From assembly GCA_964367905.1 (NCBI GenBank), contig CAYIZP010000031.1, forward strand, positions 1 through 41,155: a stretch of DNA of 41,155 bases, in the 5' to 3' direction. The notes beneath the pieces were generated by a model. It did no database searches and had not been told where the DNA came from. It saw only the letters and a program-made list of their open reading frames with translations. The DNA comes from CAUPWF01 sp964367905. GTDB taxonomy: Bacteria; Bacillota; Clostridia; Lachnospirales; Lachnospiraceae. This document shows positions 24,059 through 32,837 of the stretch, piece after piece (the stretch's first letter is position 1; each line of letters opens with the position of its first letter). Position numbers and translations under genes: made by a program.

Positions 24059-26056
24059 CTAAGAAACAGTAATTTTATCATCACCTACACAAAGATTATG
24101 AATTATCTCTGTACCTCCTTCAATCACCCCTCTGTCAATGGTATCTGTCCATGGGTTAAAATTAATGGTCTTTTGAATATAAATATATACCATCAGTGCA
24201 CCCCAATGATAAAATGCATCACTACCGTTTAACTTATCTCCTCCCTCTCCCGTAATGGCATTGTAATTCTCGCCTACCACACTATTCTCTTTCCAATTTT
24301 TCAAAAACATCATCATGCCGTTATCTGCTAATTCTGCGAACACATCCTTCTTGCCATAACGAATCAGTCCTTCTCCAACCAGATAATTTAGTGGTGCCCA
24401 AATTCTACCTCGCCAATAATTCTGCTCAATAAATCTTGGATCATTCATTGGTGTTGAAGGCAATTTATATTCACCCCAGAATTCATCTTTATTAGTCAAA
24501 TGCTTTCCAATCATACAATCTGCTTGTTCTGGTGATGCAATACCTGCTGTCATTGAATAAAAATGTGTCGGAGATAACGTCTGCTCAAATTCTCCACTCC
24601 ACTTTTTATTCATAAAACATCCAACCTCATCATTCCACAAATTTTCTCTTATCTTTTCTGTCAGCGCTTTTCTTCTTTCTTGCAAAACATACATTTCTTC
24701 TTCTTTTCCAAGAAGCTTCGCCATTTTTTCTAGCATCTCACAATCCAAAACCATTTCAGCATTAACTCCTAGATAATACAGCTTCATGCATTTTTTTTCA
24801 TAGTCCAGCTCTGCATCATCCCACATCGTAGAATTATCCAGTCCCGATTCACACCCTAAAGCCCATTTTAATCCAAGATCGATATATGGCCAAATTTCTT
24901 CGTCTTCTCGCCATCCACCTGGCACTATAGCACCTAGTTCCAACAATCCATCATGATTAAAATCTCTATGCCCCATCCTCCATCCATTCCAGTCATATAG
25001 TCTAGGAAAACACTCTTTTATAAACCATGTATCACCAAATTGGATATACAGCTTCCATACACACACTGCACCTAGTTGCGGTTGTGTCCTATCTCTCACT
25101 TTCCCATTGCCTGTACTTGCATTTGGTACATAACATCCTTCACACATCTCTTCTAAGGCAGAAAATGCTGTCATATACGCTAGTTCTTTGTTAAACAGTC
25201 CATACATTAAAGATGCGAAAAAGGTGTCCCAATCAAATAATACGTAATTGCCATGAATATTAATCTGTGGAATTCCATGCTTTCCATTTTCATCCAACAT
25301 TCCATCGTTTTCTTCATTAGCATCAAGATTATTAAACATACTTGGGTTAGACCAATTTTTGCTTACAGGCGTAATCGCTCTTTCTGAACGCGGCTCATAC
25401 ATCAGATTCCATAGAAGGCTTCTGCGCATACCTTTTAGTGCTTCTCCCAATTCTCCTTCCGCATGAATAGTTTCTCCCAACCATTTTTCCCTTTGACTCA
25501 CCAAATAATTTCTAATGTCTGTTTTTGTCTTTGCACTATTGATACGTATGTAGACAGGCTCATCCAACTTTATAACCATATGCGTATACGTAGTAGGATT
25601 CCAATCTAATTCCACATTCTCATTGAGACATTGCACTGTATGTCTTCTTTTATTAGCAATCGCATACAAACCTTTTTCTTCATATCCTGTTGTGATTTTG
25701 GATCCCCAGATAGAACTTAATTCAATAATCACATGTACATTACGTCGTGGTTTCAATGGCGTAATGCATGCAACAAATTCATCACCTTCTGCCGATGTTT
25801 CCACTTGAAAAACACCATCTAAATATTCTATTTCAATTTCGCTATACGTACCATCAATAGAGTGTTCTCCAAAACGCTTTACGTTCTCCCACATAACATC
25901 CTTTAAATAAGCTGACATGTGAGGGATACAAAACGAAAAATTGAGCTTAACTTTATCAGGCAGTAATACGTGTGACGTAACAGAATAGACATCCCACGTA
26001 TTCCACCCTTTACAAAATTTATCGTGCATTTTTCTTGAAATTTCACTTACATACAT
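24059..26056 (-). CDS. GH63-like glycoside hydrolase ((alpha/alpha)6 barrel)
   Basis: The 665-residue protein has an N-terminal beta-sandwich-like region (about 1-190) and a C-terminal (alpha/alpha)6 barrel of the GH63/MGH1 group, related to E. coli YgjK. The catalytic acid is probably D407 in ESGLDNSTMWDD and the base E596 in GENYNAITGEG. Also conserved are NYVLFDWDTFFASLMYGL and NYWRGRIWAPLNYLV. Such enzymes cleave alpha-glucosides or, in mannosylglycerate hydrolases, alpha-mannosides of small molecules. There is no signal peptide, so it acts on imported substrate. It is the last gene of an operon with a CUT1 transporter and a PLP enzyme, so its substrate is presumably that transporter's cargo. 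Confidence 0.83.
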   Translation of the reverse strand: MYVSEISRKMHDKFCKGWNTWDVYSVTSHVLLPDKVKLNFSFCIPHMSAYLKDVMWENVKRFGEHSIDGTYSEIEIEYLDGVFQVETSAEGDEFVACITPLKPRRNVHVIIELSSIWGSKITTGYEEKGLYAIANKRRHTVQCLNENVELDWNPTTYTHMVIKLDEPVYIRINSAKTKTDIRNYLVSQREKWLGETIHAEGELGEALKGMRRSLLWNLMYEPRSERAITPVSKNWSNPSMFNNLDANEENDGMLDENGKHGIPQINIHGNYVLFDWDTFFASLMYGLFNKELAYMTAFSALEEMCEGCYVPNASTGNGKVRDRTQPQLGAVCVWKLYIQFGDTWFIKECFPRLYDWNGWRMGHRDFNHDGLLELGAIVPGGWREDEEIWPYIDLGLKWALGCESGLDNSTMWDDAELDYEKKCMKLYYLGVNAEMVLDCEMLEKMAKLLGKEEEMYVLQERRKALTEKIRENLWNDEVGCFMNKKWSGEFEQTLSPTHFYSMTAGIASPEQADCMIGKHLTNKDEFWGEYKLPSTPMNDPRFIEQNYWRGRIWAPLNYLVGEGLIRYGKKDVFAELADNGMMMFLKNWKENSVVGENYNAITGEGGDKLNGSDAFYHWGALMVYIYIQKTINFNPWTDTIDRGVIEGGTEIIHNLCVGDDKITVS

Positions 26057-26081
26057 AGCTCTTTATTCCTTTCAACTCTAC

Positions 26082-26921
26082 TTAGCCCTTTACCGCTCCC
26101 GATGTTAATCCTGACACAACATATTTCTGAACAATCATAAACATCGTTGCCGAAGGGATTAGTGCCAATACTGCCCCTGCCATCAACGCTCCCCATTGGA
26201 CATTATACTTTCCAATTAAAGACTTAAGTCCCACCGGAATCGTCCAATAGTCAGGAGTATTAGAAAATGTTAAGGTCGCAACCAAATCATTCCATACACC
26301 TATAAACGCAAAGACAAATACAGATATAATACCTGGCAACATTATAGGTAAAATAATTCTTATTAGTGCCCCAACCTTACTACACCCATCCACATACGCT
26401 GCCTCTTCCAGTACTTTAGGAGTCGTGTCAAAAAAACTCATCATTGTTACAATACAAAATGGTAAACTTGATGCAATATAATAGAAAATCAGTGATGGTG
26501 GCTGTCCTAAAATACCTATCTTACTATACATACCATAGAGTGGTATCAGTATCAATATCCCAGGTATCATTTGAGTTGCCAAAAACAATAGCATAAATAC
26601 ACTTTTACCTCTAAACTTAAACCTAGCTAATGCATAACCTGCAAAAATAGAGAAAAGAACAACTATAATAGAAGATACAGTAGCAAACACAATACTATTC
26701 ACTAAGTAATTTTGATAATTTAGCATCTCAAACAAAAGCTTATAATTTTCCAATGTAAAAATCTCAGGAAAATATGTAACAACATGTGGATTAATAATTT
26801 CTTCGTGAGTTTTGAAAGACGTAATCACGATCCAGTATAAAGGTAACATAACCCACAAGAAAAAGAATGTTAACACCAACACTCTACCTAGTTTTGGAAG
26901 CGTTTTTTTCACATTAATCAT
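26082..26921 (-). CDS. Carbohydrate ABC transporter permease (MalG-like)
   Basis: This 279-residue membrane protein has six predicted transmembrane helices and the EAA loop EEAAYVDGCSKVGALIRIILPIMLPG. The N-terminus FFFLWVMLPLYWIVITSFK is typical of MalG-type permeases. It overlaps the MalF-like gene upstream by 8 bp and is followed 25 bp later by the GH63-like gene. As in the other CUT1 locus of this window, no ATPase gene accompanies it, so a shared ATPase is expected. Confidence 0.92.
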   Translation of the reverse strand: MINVKKTLPKLGRVLVLTFFFLWVMLPLYWIVITSFKTHEEIINPHVVTYFPEIFTLENYKLLFEMLNYQNYLVNSIVFATVSSIIVVLFSIFAGYALARFKFRGKSVFMLLFLATQMIPGILILIPLYGMYSKIGILGQPPSLIFYYIASSLPFCIVTMMSFFDTTPKVLEEAAYVDGCSKVGALIRIILPIMLPGIISVFVFAFIGVWNDLVATLTFSNTPDYWTIPVGLKSLIGKYNVQWGALMAGAVLALIPSATMFMIVQKYVVSGLTSGAVKG

Positions 26922-27798
26922 CCTTATCTCCTTTCGTTAATTTCAGAAATACAACAGCAAAAATACCCAAACCTATCATAAATAACAAACCAATCGCAGA
27001 TGCCATTCCAAAATCATATGTGGTAAATGCTTTGTTATACATATATGAAGCAAGTGTATTTGTTAATCCCGCAGGACCAAATCCAGTAATAATCATAATC
27101 AATTCAAAAGAATTAAATACCCATATAGTTCTCAAAAGCAATGTGGTCACCACTGTAGATTTTATATGAGGACAAGTAATATACCAGAATCGCTTTATTC
27201 CTGAGCAACCATCCATATTCGCAGATTCATACAACTCGTCTGGTATAGACTGTAATGCAGCTAATATTAGCATTCCAAAAAAAGGCACACCCATCCATAT
27301 CATCCCTAAAATCACTACAAACATTCCTGTCTCTGGACTTGCTAACCAGTTAATATTTTCCTGAATCACTCCCATGTTCATCAGCAAATCATTGACAACC
27401 CCATACTCTCCATTAAACGACCATCGAAACATCAAACCAATTACAAATCCAGAAAAAGCCCACGGAATAAACACAATGGATTGATAAACTCTTCTACCCC
27501 AGAATGGTTTCTTTAAAGCCAATGCCAAAATTAATCCTAGAATAAATTGGAATAATACGGTCGCAAATACATATACCAATGTGTTCAGCACTACTTGTCC
27601 CAAAGATGAATCCGTAAAAAGTACTTTATAATTTTCAAGCCCGTGAAAATATATATTATCCTGTTCTGTAAGTTTATAATTAGAAAATGCATATTGGATA
27701 CTGTTTACTAAAGGGACGCCATAAAAGAAAAGTAACACAATCAATGCTGGCCCTAAAAATAAACATATATACAGTGTTATACTTTTATTTTTATTCAC
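26914..27798 (-). CDS. Carbohydrate ABC transporter permease (MalF-like)
   Basis: This membrane protein of about 294 residues has six transmembrane helices and the EAA loop YESANMDGCSGIKRFWYITCPHIK. It starts with LYICLFLGPALIVLLFFYGVPLVNSI, typical of MalF-type permeases. Two in-frame GTG starts exist, at 27804 and 27798. GAGGGG at 27806-27811 is 7 nt before the second and only 1 nt before the first, so the second is preferred. It lies 56 bp after the binding-protein gene. Confidence 0.9.
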   Translation of the reverse strand: MNKNKSITLYICLFLGPALIVLLFFYGVPLVNSIQYAFSNYKLTEQDNIYFHGLENYKVLFTDSSLGQVVLNTLVYVFATVLFQFILGLILALALKKPFWGRRVYQSIVFIPWAFSGFVIGLMFRWSFNGEYGVVNDLLMNMGVIQENINWLASPETGMFVVILGMIWMGVPFFGMLILAALQSIPDELYESANMDGCSGIKRFWYITCPHIKSTVVTTLLLRTIWVFNSFELIMIITGFGPAGLTNTLASYMYNKAFTTYDFGMASAIGLLFMIGLGIFAVVFLKLTKGDKDD

Positions 27799-27854
27799 TT
27801 TCACACCCCTCTTTCTTTGACAAAGTGACCGTTATCGGCCACTTTGTTTTATTA

Positions 27855-29255
27855 TTATTCAGCTAATGGGTTTAGTACTTTATAGTCAGGATTTTCAGCC
27901 ATATAATCTTTCATTCTCTCCTCCAATGGAGTACAAATATTATTTAAGGCTGTCTGTGCATCTTGTGTTTCTAATAAATATTTTTGAACCTCTTCATGTA
28001 ATGTTGTAGAGTGTAAATCAGAGATATCAAATGGCCCATACTCTTGTACACGTTTCATATTTGGATCATTTAATTGTTTAATAAATCCACCATATACACT
28101 GTCTTCACTAAAATATGGGTCGTTTGCCACTTCAACTCTTGTTGGTAAAGCACCTTGTACTTTCGCATATTCTAAACTATTTTCTACAGATGATAATGTT
28201 TCAATCAATTGCCATGCGGCATCAGGATTTTCACTATCTGTTGAAATTCCATATGGATACGCTACGCCAACTCCACCTGCGTAGATATTTCCATCTTTAT
28301 TACTTGCTGGAATTGGAAGCACTGCCCATTCTCCGTCTTCCATCACCTCACTACAAGTAGCTGCAACTTCTGTATCATTGATAAGCATAGCTGTAAGTCC
28401 ACCCGTGAAATTATCCACCATTTCTACAAATCCCCAGTTAATTGATTCTTCTGGTACAATTCCATCAACATACATATCTGTATATCGAGTAAATGCTTCT
28501 AAGCCTTCTTCACTATTGATAACTACATTCCCTTCGTCGTCATAAATCCTTCCTTCAAACAACGAATTTGTATACATTTTCACTTGGTCAAAATTACCTC
28601 TAGCACCTCTATAAGAAAGTGCGTATCTTTGATTCTCTGGATCCGCAATTTCATATGCAATTTCAAAAAAATCATCCCATGTCCAATCATAGTTCAGCGG
28701 AATCCCTGCTTCTTCAAACCAGTCTTTTCTCACAAATACACCTACTGTTGTAAGTCCATCTGGAACTGTATAAAGGTCTCCGTAGTTATTCATTTCATCA
28801 TCCCAAAAGATATCGTTTACAGAAGTCGCAAAACTCTCTTTAAACCCAGCTTCCTCGATATAGTCTGTTAAAGGAAGTACCCAGCCCGATTCTACATGTT
28901 GGCCTAAATAAGAACTATGTACAGAATACACATCTGGTAAATCATCAGCTGCACCAAGAATCGTCAACTTGTTCGTCACCTCATCCCAAGGAACACTTTC
29001 ATATTGTACCTTTATACCTGTCTCCGCTTCGAAATCTGCAAACACACCCTCATAAAACGCTTGTCGTTCCGGTCTAGGTGTTACATCCATAAACCTCAAT
29101 GTGACATCTTCTTGATTATCTGCTGTCGCATCTTCATCATTGCCCTCCGCAACGTTCTCACTTTCACTAACTGTACTATTGTTATCTGTGCCACTAGCAC
29201 ACCCTGTAAATAAAATAGCTACGCCCATCAAACAAACCAAAATTTTTTTTACCAT
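27855..29255 (-). CDS. Sugar ABC transporter substrate-binding lipoprotein (CUT1 type)
   Basis: The 466-residue protein has a lipoprotein signal peptide with lipobox LFTGC (Cys19), an acidic Asn/Glu/Asp-rich linker to about residue 50, then a family 1 solute-binding fold: VTLRFMDVTPRPERQAFYEGVFADF, VFVRKDWFEEAGIPLNYDWTWDDFFEIA and the C-terminal ALPTRVEV block. Its AGGAGG ribosome binding site (29263-29268) overlaps the stop of the PLP enzyme gene, 11 bp away, so the two are translationally linked. It would bind the substrate later processed by the GH63-like enzyme and perhaps the PLP enzyme. The ligand is unknown. Confidence 0.9.
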   Translation of the reverse strand: MVKKILVCLMGVAILFTGCASGTDNNSTVSESENVAEGNDEDATADNQEDVTLRFMDVTPRPERQAFYEGVFADFEAETGIKVQYESVPWDEVTNKLTILGAADDLPDVYSVHSSYLGQHVESGWVLPLTDYIEEAGFKESFATSVNDIFWDDEMNNYGDLYTVPDGLTTVGVFVRKDWFEEAGIPLNYDWTWDDFFEIAYEIADPENQRYALSYRGARGNFDQVKMYTNSLFEGRIYDDEGNVVINSEEGLEAFTRYTDMYVDGIVPEESINWGFVEMVDNFTGGLTAMLINDTEVAATCSEVMEDGEWAVLPIPASNKDGNIYAGGVGVAYPYGISTDSENPDAAWQLIETLSSVENSLEYAKVQGALPTRVEVANDPYFSEDSVYGGFIKQLNDPNMKRVQEYGPFDISDLHSTTLHEEVQKYLLETQDAQTALNNICTPLEERMKDYMAENPDYKVLNPLAE

Positions 29256-29266
29256 AATCCATCCTC

Positions 29267-30457
29267 CTAGTCTTCAATACAATTTAAAGCAATTTCAATA
29301 TCTTGTAGCAAATTTTCTTCCAAATCAAGTCCACAATGAATTCTAATTAATCGTTTCTCCAGTCCCATAAACTGTAGTTCCTTTTCAGTATTGTTGTATA
29401 GTGGCATCAATACTAAACTTTCATATCCCCCCCATGAACAACCAATTTTAAATAATCGCAACTGATTGACAAACCGCATAATTTTTTTATCATCTTGCGT
29501 TTTTAATACGAATGACATCAACCCAGTATGCCCCATCTGTTGCTTTTGAATTGTCTCGCGATTAGGGTGCGAGGACAAACCTGTGTAGTATACTTTTTCC
29601 ACCTTATCGCTCTGCTCTAAAAACTCAGCCACAGATAGTGTTGTTTTCTGATGTTGTATCATTCTGGGAATCAATGTGCGTAAGCCTCGTAATGCAAGCC
29701 ATCCTTCCATAGGGCCAATAATGCCCCCATTTAAACCTCTAAAATCCTCAATCTTTTTTGCAAGCTCCTCATCCTTTACAACAAGCACGCCGCCTATGAT
29801 ATCGCTATGTCCGCCTATGTATTTTGACAATGTATGCATTACAATATCACAACCTAATTCTAATGGTTTTTGAAAAATAGGAGTACAATACGTATTATCG
29901 ATATAGGTTAAAATATTATATTGTTTGGCTAAATCCGTAATCTTTCTTATATCGACTACTGAATTCTTAAAAGTACTAGGACTTTCCAAAATAATCAACT
30001 TTGTATTCTTTGTAATACTCTGTTGAAATTCCGCCATATCTTCGCCCGATAGATACGTTACTGTGATGTTTTGCATGACTGGTAAGATATTATCTAAATA
30101 CGCTTTTACACAACCATATACATTTGCCATACATATAATGTGACTATCACCAGGGCACACACTATGTATTGCTGCACATGAGGCTGCTTGTCCAGATGCA
30201 AATGCATACCCATACGTCCCTCGCTCCAATGCTGCTAATTTTCTCTCTAGTATATGTGTTGTTGGATTGGCAGTTCGACCATAGACATATTGATTTGTCT
30301 CGAATCCTGGTATACCCAAATAACTCTCCATGTTATTAAATGTATGTAGCGATGTTAAATAAATCGGTGGTGTTATAGCTAATTCATAATTTTGTCTATC
30401 TTCAAATTCGTCTATGATGATGTCACTATCTTTTCGTAAATATTTTTTTAAATCCAA
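29267..30457 (-). CDS. Cys/Met metabolism PLP-dependent enzyme (cystathionine gamma-lyase/synthase family)
   Basis: The 396-residue fold-type I PLP enzyme shows the family blocks YGRTANPTTHILERKLAALE, AFASGQAASCAA, YIDNTYCTPIFQKPLELG and the PLP-binding lysine in TLSKYIGGHSDIIGG (K212). Members catalyse gamma- or beta-elimination and replacement on cystathionine, homocysteine, methionine or related amino acids. Translation starts at TTG (30455-30457) with AGGAGG 5 nt upstream; the nearby ATG is out of frame and stops after four codons. It is the first gene of a sugar-transport operon, not of a methionine operon, and is controlled from a promoter with a FadR-type palindrome. The exact reaction cannot be decided from sequence. 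Confidence 0.87.
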   Translation of the reverse strand: MDLKKYLRKDSDIIIDEFEDRQNYELAITPPIYLTSLHTFNNMESYLGIPGFETNQYVYGRTANPTTHILERKLAALERGTYGYAFASGQAASCAAIHSVCPGDSHIICMANVYGCVKAYLDNILPVMQNITVTYLSGEDMAEFQQSITKNTKLIILESPSTFKNSVVDIRKITDLAKQYNILTYIDNTYCTPIFQKPLELGCDIVMHTLSKYIGGHSDIIGGVLVVKDEELAKKIEDFRGLNGGIIGPMEGWLALRGLRTLIPRMIQHQKTTLSVAEFLEQSDKVEKVYYTGLSSHPNRETIQKQQMGHTGLMSFVLKTQDDKKIMRFVNQLRLFKIGCSWGGYESLVLMPLYNNTEKELQFMGLEKRLIRIHCGLDLEENLLQDIEIALNCIED

Positions 30458-30496
30458 TTCATCCTCCTTTCTTTCATTGTGGTATGACTTATATTT

Positions 30497-30511
30497 ATTG
30501 GTCTGACCAAT
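30497..30511. promoter_or_regulatory. FadR-type operator palindrome
   Basis: ATTGGTC-T-GACCAAT is a perfect 15-bp palindrome with the GGT-N3-ACC core usual for FadR-subfamily GntR regulators. It covers the expected transcription start of the PLP/ABC/GH63 operon and lies in the intergenic region shared with the GntR gene. Confidence 0.65.
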
Positions 30512-30518
30512 TTATTAT

Positions 30519-30547
30519 ATTTTATATCTAAATTGAATAAAAGTCAA
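30519..30547 (-). promoter_or_regulatory. Promoter of the PLP-ABC-GH63 operon
   Basis: On the minus strand TTGACT (30542-30547) and TAAAAT (30519-30524) are separated by 17 bp. A start site near 30512 would fall at the edge of the palindrome at 30497-30511, consistent with repression. Confidence 0.7.
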
Positions 30548-30678
30548 GTTTGTTTTTTATTTTTTCTGTGCTTTTTGCACAACTACTTGATATTTAAAGA
30601 AAGTCTATTGCATTTTTTAAACAAATGATATAGACTGACACTAACAAAACCATATTCTATGGATATAAAGGAGACTAT

Positions 30679-31353
30679 ATGCAACCAATCAAAAAAACTA
30701 ATTTGCATTACACTGTGGCTGACTTAATAAAATCATACATTGAAGAAAACAACCTTCAAACTGGTGACCGCCTCCCCACTGAAAGAACACTAGCGGAAAT
30801 GCTTGATATTAGCAGGGCTTCTGTCCGTGAGGGACTACGACTTTTGGAAGGTATGGGAATCATCGATGTGATTGTGGGGCGAGGCATCTTCATAAAAAAC
30901 TTTGAAAGGTATGCCATATTTTTGAATGTTACAAAAGAACGTGAAAGTGCTTTGGAATTATTAGATATCAAAAAAATGATAGACCAGCACGCTATTATCA
31001 CAGCAATACAGAAAGCCGGAATGGAAGATATCGAAAAAATAGAAGAGAAACTAATAATTTTAGAAAAACATTATCACGAGAACCAAACATGGTCTGACCA
31101 AGATTGGGAATTTCACTGTGAGATATATAAGTGCTGTAAAAATGAGATTCTTTACAACCTTATAACCTCCACAATCGACCTAATGGTCAAACAAGGGTGG
31201 AACAACTTGGTCTCAGATAGTCGCGGTTCTTTTGAAGCCTCGCTCCCACTACATAGAGAACTATACAATTCCATTAAATCCCGAGATAAAGATTTAGGTT
31301 TACGCACAATTGATAGCATCTATGAAATACTGATAAACGAAGTTAAACATTAG
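30679..31353 (+). CDS. GntR-family regulator, FadR subfamily
   Basis: The 224-residue protein has an N-terminal winged HTH (about 8-72, with GDRLPTERTLAEMLDISRASVREGLRLLEGMGIIDV and GRGIFI) and a C-terminal all-helical FCD effector domain. In FCD domains an Asp and three His residues usually hold a metal near the ligand; histidines are present in WEFHCEIYK and LPLHRELYN. An AAGGAG site precedes the ATG. It is divergent from the PLP/ABC/GH63 operon, whose start carries a matching palindrome. Its ligand should therefore be that operon's substrate or a breakdown product, possibly an acid, as is common for FCD regulators. Confidence 0.9.
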   Translation: MQPIKKTNLHYTVADLIKSYIEENNLQTGDRLPTERTLAEMLDISRASVREGLRLLEGMGIIDVIVGRGIFIKNFERYAIFLNVTKERESALELLDIKKMIDQHAIITAIQKAGMEDIEKIEEKLIILEKHYHENQTWSDQDWEFHCEIYKCCKNEILYNLITSTIDLMVKQGWNNLVSDSRGSFEASLPLHRELYNSIKSRDKDLGLRTIDSIYEILINEVKH

Positions 31354-31360
31354 TCCCAAA

Positions 31361-31415
31361 ATTCAAAAGCCTGTATTTCTACAAGTAATACTTAGCAGAA
31401 ATATAGCTTTTGAAT
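31361..31415. terminator. Hairpin between convergent GntR and GH43 genes
   Basis: ATTCAAAAGC (31361-31370) pairs with GCTTTTGAAT (31406-31415), and inside it ATTTCT (31375-31380) pairs with AGAAAT (31397-31402). It lies between two convergent stops and probably ends both transcripts. Confidence 0.55.
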
Positions 31416-31427
31416 CTCGAATTTCTA

Positions 31428-32792
31428 TCATCCTAATAAATAAAACCCAATGAATTGCAAATCTACAGATTCTGTGAATGATAGTACCACTTCATATATT
31501 CCTGCTGGCACTATAAAACACGAACTATCTTGTATTCCATTTACTATTTCGTAGCGATTAATAACCTCCCCATTCATTATGACTTCTATCTCTCCACTCC
31601 CCTCACACAGAAACCAAATCTCTTTGTATGCATGTTCATGTTCTACATATCTAAAATACGCCTTATTACCAACATCGATATTTGTTAGTACTTCGCCGTG
31701 TTCATCATTAACATCAATATATAGATTTCCCACTAACTTGCATGCTTGATATCCCATAATTTCTTCGTTAATAGAAAAAGGCTTGCCGATTCCTTGGGAT
31801 GTCATAACCACTTCATCAATAGTTCCATCGGGGCAAATGGTAATTGGTTCAATACACAATCGCCTAAAAATCCTAGTATTTCTAGAACATCTATGGTAAA
31901 ACACATACCACTTTCCATGAAAACACTCAATGGAACCATGGTTATTCCAGCTTTGTGGGTCACAGCCTTGATTATCTACAATAATCCCCCTATATCGAAA
32001 TGGTCCTAGTGGAGATTTAGAAGTAGCATACCCAATTGAAGTAGGCCTGCCTCTTTCCATATTAGAATAAACAGCATAGTAAGTGTCTTCAATTTTTCTC
32101 ATAGAGCATCCTTCATGAAAGAAATGCTCCCTCTCTGTCAATACATGATTTTTTACATTCTCTTGTGAAAATGACATCATATCTTGGTTCAATGCAACTG
32201 CATGCGAATAGAATTGTCCCCAATAATAATAACCCTGGCCATCTTCATCTATGAAAACAGCTGGATCTATCCCTCTACAAGGTAGTTTCACATAATCAGC
32301 AAAAGGTCCTTGAGGATAATCCGAGGTAGCAACCCCTTCCGATCCATCGCTTGTGCAAAAATACAGAAAATATTTTCCATTATGATAAATAGCATCAGGG
32401 GCAAACAATAGTTTCTTCCCCTTCAAAAACTCTTTCTTTTCCTTGTCATAGTTCTCGGATTCATACGGATCTGTAGGAATATCTCCATTTGCTAGTATTT
32501 TCTTTAACAATGGTGTCATTTCTTCTTGATAAAAATCAGGATATTTACTAATATCAATATTTTCTTTCCATTTTACTTCTTCTGCCACCATGCTGACAGG
32601 ATGGATATTCCAATGAATCATATCGTTGGTTGAAACAACACGATATTGATTACTACAATAATCATCTGGTTGCAAGTCTAGACTTCCATAGATATAAAGA
32701 TTGCCATCGGGCATAACATGTGCTTCTCCATCTGGAATGTGGATATCAAGTGGCAAAATAGGATTTCGTCTGTTTATATATTGTCGTTCCAT
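31428..32792 (-). CDS. GH43-type glycoside hydrolase with C-terminal beta-sandwich
   Basis: The 454-residue protein has a five-bladed beta-propeller of the GH43/GH62 group (about 1-320) and a C-terminal domain resembling a carbohydrate-binding beta-sandwich (about 340-454). Candidate catalytic residues are D21 (IPDGEAHV), D176 (GIDPAVFIDEDG) and E227 (FHEGCSMR). GH43 enzymes remove arabinose, xylose or galactose residues from plant-type glycans. There is no signal peptide, so the substrate is an imported oligosaccharide. It follows the GH38 gene by 45 bp and is probably co-transcribed with it, suggesting joint breakdown of a branched glycan. Exact specificity is not predictable. Confidence 0.83.
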   Translation of the reverse strand: MERQYINRRNPILPLDIHIPDGEAHVMPDGNLYIYGSLDLQPDDYCSNQYRVVSTNDMIHWNIHPVSMVAEEVKWKENIDISKYPDFYQEEMTPLLKKILANGDIPTDPYESENYDKEKKEFLKGKKLLFAPDAIYHNGKYFLYFCTSDGSEGVATSDYPQGPFADYVKLPCRGIDPAVFIDEDGQGYYYWGQFYSHAVALNQDMMSFSQENVKNHVLTEREHFFHEGCSMRKIEDTYYAVYSNMERGRPTSIGYATSKSPLGPFRYRGIIVDNQGCDPQSWNNHGSIECFHGKWYVFYHRCSRNTRIFRRLCIEPITICPDGTIDEVVMTSQGIGKPFSINEEIMGYQACKLVGNLYIDVNDEHGEVLTNIDVGNKAYFRYVEHEHAYKEIWFLCEGSGEIEVIMNGEVINRYEIVNGIQDSSCFIVPAGIYEVVLSFTESVDLQFIGFYLLG

Positions 32793-32837
32793 CGTTAGTC
32801 ACTCCATTTCTCAATTTCTTAAATCAGTCAATTTCCT

